The notes beneath the pieces were generated by a model. It worked only from the letters and a program-made list of their open reading frames with translations. It ran no database searches and was not told where the DNA came from. This document shows positions 55,724-64,000 of a stretch of 64,000 nt of DNA, in pieces. The stretch is taken from positions 496,001 to 560,000 of the forward strand of contig JANUWI010000001.1 of NCBI GenBank assembly GCA_025504975.1. The letters are read 5' to 3'. The stretch is from Plenodomus lindquistii. Lineage: Eukaryota > Ascomycota > Dothideomycetes > Pleosporales > Leptosphaeriaceae. Numbering within the stretch: position 1 is the first letter of the stretch; the number at the start of each line of letters is the position of its first letter. The translations under genes and the position numbers were made by a program.

Positions 55724-57280
55724 ATGGCCGCGGTTTCCCCCCCGCGCTATTTCATCACCGCCGATGACAAGCGTGGCCTGATTGTCGTGACGGGCGCAGT
55801 GGTGTTGGCATACGTTTGGACGTGCTTCTTGATCCGCCTCTGGCTGCGCCGGCAGACGAGAGAATGGCGAGCAGACGACTGGGCACTCACAGTTGCAACG
55901 GTCAGTCACCCTCCAGAATCGCCGTTTTGCCCAGTAGCTGAAGCCTGCGCAATTATAGTTCCTAGACACGGCTCAGTCCGCTGTCATCTTCCATCTTGTC
56001 GATCTTGGCGTGGGAGCTACATTGGAAAATATATCACAAGCAAAGCTTGACCAAGTCGGAAAAGTAAGCATACCATATATCCAACCGTAGAATTCCTGCG
56101 AACGGGATCCGCGCAGGGTGTGGCGCCTCTGCCCAGCTGTCGAGAGCGTGACACCCTGCACCAGGCGTGCAGCCGCTGCTACTTCGGCCATCCTTCTGAC
56201 GATCACACAGGAAGGATTCGTTTCTCAACTCCTCTACATCTACGTCCTCTGTGTCTCCAAGTTATCTGTAATATTCCTATATCTACGCCTCTCACCTGGA
56301 GCCACACATCGCATCGCATCATGGAGTTTGATCGCAGCTTCGAGTCTGTGGGCATTACTTTCGACAATTCTCATTGCAACACCCTGCAACCCTCTGCAAG
56401 CATACCAGCAAAACGTCGTCTGCACAAATAGGGTAAGTAAGCCGGCTACCTTCCAATTAAGCATCAAGCTCACCCACTCCAGTGGCCCAAGTGGCAAGCC
56501 ATCGGCGCCATCGACATCGTCACTGAAGTCTTCATCTTCGCCATGGCCATCCACCTGGTCTGGGGTCTGCAGATGCGAAGCAGGGCCAAATTCCTCGTCG
56601 TCTTTGCCTTTTCTGCCCGTCTCCCCGTTATAGCAATCGCTGGTCTGCGACTTTACTACCTCTGGGAACGACTCAGTGGCGCTACCTATACGTACGAATA
56701 TGTAGTCGCTACGCAATGGCAAATGGGCTACGCAATCATGTCCTCGACCATTACGGGAATGGGTCCTTTCCTCCGACCTTTCAACCAAGAATACACGCCT
56801 AGCAACCACAAGCGCTCAGCCTACGGCTACGGCTCCTCTCAACGCTCCACGCAGCCTGCAAGCTCAGCCATGGATTCCGCTCTCCGACCGCGAGCATCGT
56901 GGCGCTCACAGAGCTACCTCATGGAAACCTTGCCTTCACGACGGGGCAGTAAAACTGAGATACTCCCCGATGCTGCACAGCCAAGCGGGGCGGCACACGA
57001 CCCGTCCGTTTCCCACGTGTCCCACGGCTCCACATCGACCATCTCGGTCGAACCCCCGCAGGCGAGTCCCGCATCGCAAGCCCCCATCATGCTCACCGCG
57101 GACGAAGAGTTCCGTCCCGCAGATAATTATCGCCGCCACGAAACCGAAGTCTGGGCCGGTGACCGGAGTCCAAGTTCCCTCCGCGAACAAGAGCTTCTGC
57201 GGAGCCGCCAGGAGCGAATGGTTGTCAACAAGCGGACGGAATTCAAGGTCGAGATTGACCGTGCAAGTCAGGTGGTATAG
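55724..57280 (+). CDS. Fungal rhodopsin-domain integral membrane protein (SAT4/PTH11-like group)
   Basis: Four exons: 55724-55900, 55959-56063, 56211-56432 and 56483-57280; introns of 58, 147, 50 nt, all phase 0; product about 433 aa. Seven membrane segments can be traced: GLIVVTGAVVLAYVWTCFLI, AQSAVIFHLVDLG, LLYIYVLCVSKLSVIFLYLR, WSLIAASSLWALLSTILIAT, IDIVTEVFIFAMAIHLVW, FLVVFAFSARLPVIAIAGL and the segment ending GMGPFLRPF. The pattern W-x-A-D-D-W after segment 1 (REWRADDW) and CNPLQAYQQNVVC before segment 5 are typical of the fungal rhodopsin family (PF20684). The C-terminal 150 residues are a Ser/Arg-rich cytosolic tail. No CFEM domain is present at the N-terminus. Some members act as plasma-membrane sensors; the ligand here is unknown. 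The 147-nt intron boundary was chosen by phase and conservation. Confidence 0.83.
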
Positions 57281-58675
57281 TGTCATTCTGTACCTGTTTG
57301 CGCTGTGCGCTTCCTCGTGTATTTTGTTTTTTTTTTCGTTCTATTTCTTGTGGTTGTTATACCCCCTCCCCTCGTTGTGGTTCCGGTCATTGTACCAGGC
57401 TGGCGGTTGTATCCAACCACCCCAAACGCGGGAGTTTTGCCAAAAGATTCCCTATTTGTATTTGCAATGAATTTACGAAAAGTGTATAGATTGGCTTGAA
57501 AACGGATGTGGCTTCACATAACACTTGCCATAGTTACTAGGTAGTAGTATGCGAGATAATAGATCAAATGTGTAATTGCTTTATTTGGCTGTCTTTCACA
57601 CTTTCACACTTTCATATTGCAAAGTGCAATTACCACCAGAGCGAGTTCAACACGGCTCTCTCCAAATTGCTTAACACCACTCAATCCCTCATAGATCAAC
57701 ACAACACAACAGCCCCAGCCCAACCAACCCATACTCCCCCCTCTCTCTCTATATACTCAACCTCCTCTATCCAACTCCCTCCATCCCAATCCACTCCAAC
57801 ATAGCCTAACCACACATCTACCAGCACATTACCCACACCCACACCCCTAGCGCACAATATCTAACTTCCCCTTACACAAGAACCCCACCTATATCCTTCT
57901 CTCTCATACCCGAAACGAAACCTCCCTAGCGAAGCCGCAGCTCATTAGAATGAACCGCTCAATCACCGGAGACAGCCGTTATTTACTCTACTCTACTCCA
58001 CAGCAAGCATACTTAGCACGTGCTCAGTCACTACAGCCCACGAATCGCATTAGCGAGACAAGACTATATAACTCATGGTAGCTATACGTAGTCAACAGTA
58101 ACCCGGTATATACTTACACCGACCGATCGACCCTCTAGCCGACGCGAACCCACGGGCAGTGGAAAGAATGTATAGGGATAGGTGTAGGGTAGATCGACAA
58201 AATCACATATCCCAACAGCCTTCACACACACACACACATCCGCCTTCCCACGGTCAATACTACTTACTCCCACTCACCTACACTTAACCATCCCATCCCA
58301 TTCCCCAGCGGAAACAAAACCCCTCCTTCCCTCCCTCGCTCCTTTCCACACCTAAACTAACCCAACCCAACCCAACCCATCTCCACACAAACAAACAAAC
58401 AAACAAACAAACACCCACAATCCCAATCCCAATCCCCAATCTACAACCCACCCCTTCCATTCCCCATCCCTAACCGCGAAGCAAGGCCAAATAATAACCC
58501 GCATGGCATGGCATGGCGTGTCAAGACATCAACCATCAGATCGCATCTCAAGAAAGGGGGGCGAGAGTAGCGAGTATGCACACCTGACTAAACTACAATA
58601 ACCGACTGACTGACTGACTAACTGAGCGCTGGGTCGTTTGCAGATCCCCCCGTTTCCGTTTTCGTTTCCGTTTCG

Positions 58676-58680
<5 letters not shown>

Positions 58681-58746
<66 letters not shown>
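58681..58746. repeat. Compound microsatellite (AC)25(AT)8
   Basis: Twenty-five perfect AC units (58681-58730) run directly into eight AT units (58731-58746). Confidence 0.97.
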
Positions 58747-58845
58747 TCATGTCGTTTCTTTATTGATTCGGAATTCGTGACTCGTAAAGGGAACTCACGC
58801 CTACCTACTCTACTGTACTATACCCCCTCCCCCTCCGAACTTCTA

Positions 58846-59042
58846 CAGCCTCCCCCCTGGCTCGGGTGCCTAGCGTGGAATTCTTTGGTGAGGAAACGCA
58901 CGGTGAAAGCCTTCAAAACCGTACTAAACAGGGCTCTAAAGTGCTGAGAAAGCCATATTGTGGCCTGTGAGCAGTGATCTCACCTTTCAACAGCCAGAAC
59001 AGTCGAATTTCGCGCTAGGCACCCGAGCCAGGGGGGAGGCTG
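58846..59042. mobile_element. MITE with 30-bp perfect terminal inverted repeats and TA flanks
   Basis: The left arm 58846-58875 (CAGCCTCCCCCCTGGCTCGG...) is the exact reverse complement of the right arm 59013-59042. The match continues imperfectly for about 8 more bases (GTGGAATTC against CGAAATTC on the right). The element is 197 bp and lacks coding capacity. It is flanked by TA on both sides (58844-58845 and 59043-59044), the target duplication of Tc1/mariner transposons. The internal part shows no repeat. The mariner relationship is inference from TA and TIR structure; the parent transposon is not in the window. Confidence 0.85.
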
Positions 59043-59811
59043 TAATGCGACTAAAGTCTGAGTCGTGGGGACAAACGGTTTCAAACGGTCTGGTTTGGTT
59101 TGGTTTGGTTGGGGACCCACAAATTGTTACTCTTACTTGTGACAACTCACTTGTGTACATATCTACACACACACACAAGTCAATGAGTCGTTGCGCCGCG
59201 GAGGAATTTTGTGCAGAGTCGGGGTGTCATGGGTTTGTGGTGTCATTTTGGTGGAGAGATATATCTTGTAGCGCTCGGGGACACTGAGGACCTGGATATT
59301 TGACACGGGGGGGGGGGGGGGATTGGGCTCGAAGCGAGTTAGCACGATCGTCGAATGCTGAGCTGATGCCGCACGCGGCAAGGATGAGGGGCCGATGGGA
59401 AGGAAAGTCACCTGAGATGCCGAAGCTTTATAATGGGTCGCTGGAATGATGTTACATATGACTGCATTATCTCACGCCCATTCATAATACTCCTCAATGC
59501 CATATGACCTATATAATACAGCACACGGGATTATGTGCGCCCACCACCAAAGCAAATGATAGCCCAGGGCCTTTCCGTTGCCGAAATGACGCCAAATAGA
59601 GAGATCAAGATCAACCAGTACGCGACTTTTTCTTGTTCTAGTGATTCCGTTGCCCAGGCTGTTCCAAGGTGAGAGCGAACAAGTGCAGAAATTGAGAAGC
59701 CTTTTGCAAAACGCTGTCGCAAGCAAGACTATCGTCGTCCCCAGAACCACATAAAGCGTTGGGGAGAAAAGGGGGGAATTGGGGGAATTGGTAGAAGAAG
59801 CGTGTCTATCC

Positions 59812-60647
59812 TTATGCGGAGAAGCGGCGCATGACCTTGGCGATGACTGTAGAGAGTATGAGTATACGCGGAACTCTTAAGACTTGAAGGTGTGCGTACC
59901 ATGAAGAGCGACAACGCTGAAGATGAAGACGACAGAGAGGGTCATGACCACGACAGGGTCGACCTTGAGGCCAGGGGACTCATCGGTGTATAGCCCTATG
60001 AAACCAGTCAGTTGGATGTTCTCCTTTCAGACTCCATGCCGTTATCGTCGCGTTGTTGCCAAACTGGCTAACAATGCCTATTTCCTAGACGCCGCGTCGC
60101 GTACGCATCCATGTTGTTGCCTTGGAGATCTCGATGACTTACTCAGCATTGTGCTTGAGCTACCACCAGCACCTGCGGCCCTTGTGCTGCTTGGCCGCTG
60201 GTTCGCAGTCTTCTCCGCACGATCAGCGGCCGCCTTCCTTCTCATAACAGTGGCTGGGCCACCCGGGGGCTTGGGAGACGCAGGGCGCGCAGTCGTGGAG
60301 CCTGAAGAGGCCGTGTTGACCGGGGAAGTGGGGCGTGGTGCAGACTGGAAGCATTTGTTAGCGTTGCGAGTTACTGATGGAAGAGTACTTGAGAGTCTCG
60401 CATATCCAAGCGCGCAGTTGGCATTATTGCGACCGAGGTGCTTTGTGGTGTGCAGAAGCCAGGAGAAAAGTACGGGGTGCGAAGGTCAAGGTTCAAACGG
60501 CAGAATTCTCATCAGTCAACTCGTCCTCTTGACCGCATTCGCAATTCTGGCTGTCTTCCCCTGCTGGCCCTGCGATGCATGCACCGCGTGCGACCCCGTC
60601 CATCCATTGACCTTCATTCGGATGCAGCGCGAGTATCTACGTACCAT
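59812..60647 (-). CDS. SBH1: Sec61 beta, translocon subunit
   Basis: Four exons: 60647-60645 (ATG alone), 60344-60143, 59995-59900 and 59846-59812; introns of 300, 147 and 53 nt; product 111 aa. The protein begins M-SAPRPTSPVN, is Ser/Pro/Ala-rich for about 65 residues with RRKAAADRAEKTANQRP, then has the conserved MLRLYTDESPGLKVDP block before a single C-terminal membrane segment VVVMTLSVVFIFSVVALHVI and the end KVMRRFSA. This is the full Sec61 beta pattern: tail-anchored subunit of the ER protein-conducting channel. The ATG-only exon is supported by a perfect GTACGT donor and a GCTAAC..TTCCAG acceptor. No other ATG precedes the second exon in phase. A 313-codon frame on the opposite strand is a shadow. 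Confidence 0.92.
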
Positions 60648-61849
60648 GTTGAGAAGTGAGAGAGCAGCCAGAAGGTGCAGACGGGGGAGTGGCAGTGGTG
60701 GGTGGAGGAGAATTGGGTGTTGTTGGCAGCAATGGGTCGTCAGGGTTCTAGTCGTCCAAAGGCCAGAAGTCAGGAGCTGGGGACGCCGACTAGCGCTTCG
60801 CCGCGGCAAGCGGTACCAAGCTTCGCTTACCGTCCACCTGCCTGCAGGGCCAGATTGCACGTGATTCTTTTGATTAGCTATGGACGCTGTATACACTGAC
60901 AATCTCGTATCGACAGTCTGTACGTTTTGTTCCACGTGTTTAGAATCCTACCTTGAATTTGATCTTGAAAGATGTTTCGTTTGGCATCATATTAAATGTC
61001 TCACCTGCAGTACTTACCTTGTATAAGCGAGTAATTCTTGCATGTATATACATACTGCATCGGCATGTTCGCACCAGCAGAAGACTTGGTTAGGAAGTTT
61101 TCTAGGTAAGGTCCGGTGACTACGGTAGAGAGAGTTGGCAGATGGCTTGTGCAAGATGAATTCGGCAAACTGAGGTCTCAACAGCTCCTTGCAACGACCA
61201 TGTATGCCACTTGCACAGACAGCCGCAGGAAGTCAAAGCCGGCGAGCATATTTCATTCCCCAGATGTGTTGTAGTTGCGGAGCATGTCGAAACCGTACAT
61301 CACAAAATATCAAAGGGTTTACTATCGGCTCAAACATCGCTTTTCATTTTGTCGAACATATCAGACCTGCATGCAAGTCGTGACTTCAACAAGGTTATCA
61401 GAACTTGTAGGCCATGCGTGACCCAAACCCAACCAAAAAAATCAGACCAAGATTACCCACGAAACCAGCCGGAACCCACCATGTAGCTGAAGCAAGTCTG
61501 CCACGAACCCACGGATGGATCCACCATGCGATAAATGTCAAGCCTACCGTCCATCCCAAAAACGCCCAGCGAACCCACCTTCCCGAGCCTACAGACCCTC
61601 CCAGACCAAACCCAGCACGCACCTGTATAATGAATGCAAACCGTCTTCCGGCAGTTCAAGCACGCCCAGCCATAACAGCGTATGTTAACTCAATTCCGAC
61701 ACCAGGGGTATAACCATTGCGCTTTGCTCCTGCCCAGTGGTAGTCGAACGAAGAACCGACCACAACATGCCCGAGACACCTATAATGCGAGAACTCCAGA
61801 TATAAGTGTGTCAAGGCTGCCTGCCTAAACCGAAAAACTCCATTTCTCA
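60648..61849. other. Intergenic, no supported gene
   Basis: 1.2 kb between the start of SEC61 beta and the stop of the low-complexity gene, both on the minus strand. A 74-codon hydrophobic minus-strand frame (61622-61398) is noted as doubtful. The rest should be the SEC61 beta promoter and the 3' UTR of its neighbour. Confidence 0.4.
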
Positions 61850-63377
61850 TTAACCCCAGACGGAGGCTTGCACGCCCTGGTTAGGGGTGTTACTCCAGGG
61901 ACCATTGTTCCAAATACCGACACCCTTGTCGGTCGCGGTTGAAGAAGGATTCATAGAAGCCGACGTGGTCTGCTCGCTGGCGTTGTACGCGTTGTATCCC
62001 AAGGGCGAGGGAAGAGGAGACGTCGTGCGTTTGCTCAGGGAAGCATTTGCAGGTTGATGCAAATTTTGGTTCTGGGGACGAGTGCCAATAGGGGCAACAC
62101 CCGCCCCATTGTTAGCCTTTGGCCCGGGTACCGGAGGTGAGCCACCGGGTGACGAGTTCGAGGTACGGCTCGACTGCTGAGCATCGAACAGGGCGAAGGC
62201 TGGGTTCTGGTTGGACGAAGGAGACGAGTTGCTGTTGGCACGGGCCTCCTGAGCTCCACCTGCAACATCCTTGTCGCCCCGTGGAGGCATCTGGACGGCA
62301 GCTTCGCCTGATGAGTTGCTCTGAGGCTGCATGCCGAAAGGATCAAAAGCTAGAGGGGAGGGACCGCGGCCGGCTTGCGACGTCTGCACGCGGACATCCT
62401 GGCTGGACGTGGGATTGTTATTGTACAAGGTCGACGTCTCGCCGTACAGGGCACGGTGTTGGCGGGCGATGAGCTCGCGGCGCTCTTCTTCATTCATGGC
62501 ATTGGGGCTCATGGAGCGGTCCGACTTGGAGCCAGAAACGTCTGTATTACCCTAGTCAACCAACTGTCCTTCTCTATTGCTGCCCGGATTCCGAGTCCTT
62601 ACTTCTGTGGTATTGCTGCTCCTGATGATAGTTGCGCAGCTCGCGCTCGCGCTGTGCCGCCATCCGTCGCTTTGCCTGGGCCATTTGATCCGCATCGTTG
62701 GGTCGAGGCGCATAGCGCTGGTTCTGGTAGAAGCCCTGGGCGTTAGAGGCCGAGTGAGAGCGGGCGCCGTCGTACTCGCTCACCGAGTGATGGCGCTGGG
62801 GGCCGCCCATGCGCTGTTCTGTTTCGTGGTGTCAGTGTCATGCTATGGTGGTGGTCGTGGTGCCGGGGAAGATAGAAGAGGGGCTGCCGTACCGTAGTCA
62901 GGGAAGGGTCGGGGACCAGCACCGCCACCGCCCATCATTGGCATCGACTCGCGACGGGTGTTGCCCAGCGGGGTCGGGGGGAATCCAGGACCAAAGGGCT
63001 TTCCACTCTTGGCGAGGTTCTCGGCGGCGCGTTCGACTTCTGCATGTCATGTGTCAGTGTCGTGTTCGCATGTACGTGGTGTGGTGCGATGGTCTTTGGT
63101 GGTGTTGGCGTTGGCGATGGCAGTGGTGGTGGTGGTTCAGATGGAAGCGTGTTGTTTTGGTGGCACTGTGCAACGTACCGTCGAATTGGGAGGCGAAGGC
63201 AGAGGGCTCATCTCTGTTGACGGTCGAGCTGGCGCCTATGTCCATGTGAATGGGAGCTCCCCCACCGTTGTAACCACTGTGTCCGGTACCTGAGCGCGAG
63301 GGCGGTTGCGGCTGTTCCCACGACGGCTGGCGCCCGGGGGCGGGTGCAGACCACGAGGGCTCGTTGTAGTAGGACAT
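61850..63377 (-). CDS. Low-complexity Ser/Pro/Asn/Gln-rich protein, unassigned
   Basis: Four exons: 63377-63179, 63039-62893, 62818-62603 and 62541-61850; introns of 139, 74 and 61 nt, all phase 1; product about 417 aa. It begins MSYYNEPSWSAPAPGRQ, then has RAAENLAKSGKPFGPGFPP, a Met/Gly-rich stretch MPMMGGGGAG, a basic helix QAKRRMAAQRERELRNYHQE (about residues 165-185) and NEEERRELIARQHRALYGE (about 210-230). The last 180 residues are disordered, ending WNNGPWSNTPNQG and ASVWG. The two charged helices are the only ordered-looking parts. I do not recognise the family. Disorder and composition suggest an RNA- or chromatin-associated scaffold, but that is inference only. Exon junctions are well supported by GT..AG and phase. 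Confidence 0.78.
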
Positions 63378-63432
63378 GGTGATAGCGTGTGATGTGCAGA
63401 GTAGCGGCGGCCGAGGGTCAGCAGACGGCGAG

Positions 63433-63469
<37 letters not shown>

Positions 63470-64000
63470 CTGCTGCTGTGACCAGGGGACTTGCGGCTGG
63501 GGGGTATGGAGGAGAGACAAGCGATTGCCCAACTAACAGCACGGATTAGGAAGGAACGGCCAATAGCAGGCTAAGGGAGAGGTCAAAACGGCCGGGCGGA
63601 GCGAGCGCTGCACGGAATGGGGGTGGGAAATGAGGGCGAGTCGGCAGCGGAAAAGTTTTTGGCGCGATTGCCCTGGGGAGCGGACATGGGCAGAGAAGAA
63701 CGAAAGGGTCGTGCCGCTTACCGAGATTGGAGAGAATGTACAGTACACAGTACGCTCCACGGGCCTACTCTAGCTACTATATGTGTCTGTACTTGGGGAC
63801 GGTATGTCAAGAAAGGAGTGGTGGCAGTGGCCGCCGTCGTGTCGAGTGCAGCAGAGCGGACCGAGAGCAGAAAGGGGACTGGACAAGCAAATGAGGGACT
63901 GCTCGCTCGGGCGATATCGCGGGCGGCTGGTGTGGATGGCAGTGCTGGTACATACAGTACGGAGGAGACTACCAGCATGGACGGACTGCTGGTTAGCAAA
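63378..64000. promoter_or_regulatory. Upstream region of the last gene
   Basis: It contains a GCT/GTT trinucleotide tract at about 63434-63478 in the presumed 5' UTR and no convincing gene. The 93-codon frame near the right edge has no motif. Confidence 0.4.
63434..63478. repeat. TGTTGC/TGC trinucleotide repeat
   Basis: Four TGTTGC-type hexamers pass into about eight TGC units. On the minus strand this is CAG/CAACAG, lying about 60 bases before the ATG of the low-complexity gene, so probably in its 5' UTR. Confidence 0.85.

Larger units (their letters stand above)
57281..59811. other. Convergent region with C/A-rich tract, microsatellite and MITE
   Basis: 2.5 kb between the stops of the rhodopsin-like gene and SEC61 beta. 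Bases about 57600-58500 are markedly C/A-rich on the + strand with short motifs such as CCCAACCCAACCC and (CAAA)n. It then contains an (AC)n(AT)n microsatellite, a MITE-like element and a 15-base G run at 59307-59321. No gene seen. Confidence 0.55.

Noticed and set aside
59923..60864. 313-codon open frame on the + strand
   Set aside because: It lies opposite the SEC61 beta exons and introns, which have strong family and splice support; its own product has no motif.

Overview
The window is nuclear DNA from a filamentous ascomycete, most likely a dothideomycete (perhaps Pleosporales; this placement is inference). Genes carry short introns, mostly 45-90 nt, with GT..AG borders and CTAAC/CTGAC-type branch sites. 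Typical fungal families are present: a HET-domain protein, a Zn2Cys6 regulator, a fungal rhodopsin-like membrane protein and a Kex/Golgi-type Qa-SNARE. All exon coordinates were read by eye from splice motifs, reading-frame phase and family conservation; none were computed.

Left part (1-17.1 kb). It holds the 5' half of a PHS1-type 3-hydroxyacyl-CoA dehydratase running off the left edge, a triple-CCCH zinc-finger protein, a degenerate intron-bearing tRNA-Ser, and an MFS transporter. A gene desert of about 9.2 kb (7948-17125) follows, with no convincing gene.

Middle part (17.1-44.3 kb). This is dense with housekeeping genes: an EST1/SMG7-like protein convergent with Ku70 (both families act at chromosome ends), then ferrochelatase divergent from Ku70, a HET protein, pyruvate dehydrogenase E1 alpha, tRNA pseudouridine synthase PUS1, TFIIE alpha, SRP72, an MDR-family NADP oxidoreductase, a very long F-box-like/AT-hook-like protein assembled from several open frames, a Tlg2/syntaxin-16-type SNARE, and calmodulin.

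Right part (44.3-64 kb). It holds a coiled-coil nuclear-type protein, a Zn2Cys6 regulator, a GT32/Och1-like glycosyltransferase, an APC-family amino acid/choline/GABA permease, a rhodopsin-like 7-TM protein, Sec61 beta, and a low-complexity S/Q/N/P-rich protein. Between the rhodopsin gene and SEC61 beta lie a long (AC)n(AT)n microsatellite, a C/A-rich tract and a 197-bp element with 30-bp perfect terminal inverted repeats flanked by TA. This last element is a clear Tc1/mariner-type MITE candidate.

Notable themes. Two genes (calmodulin and SEC61 beta) have a first coding exon consisting only of the ATG. Calmodulin also has a 16-nt micro-exon. Ku70 has a hidden first intron without a stop in one frame, so a naive open frame gives the wrong N-terminus. 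Several genes (MFS, PUS1) have short last exons that simple open frames miss. I found no phage, CRISPR, biosynthetic cluster or obviously new system. The most unusual items are the fused F-box-like/AT-hook-like gene, the MITE and the isolated-ATG introns.
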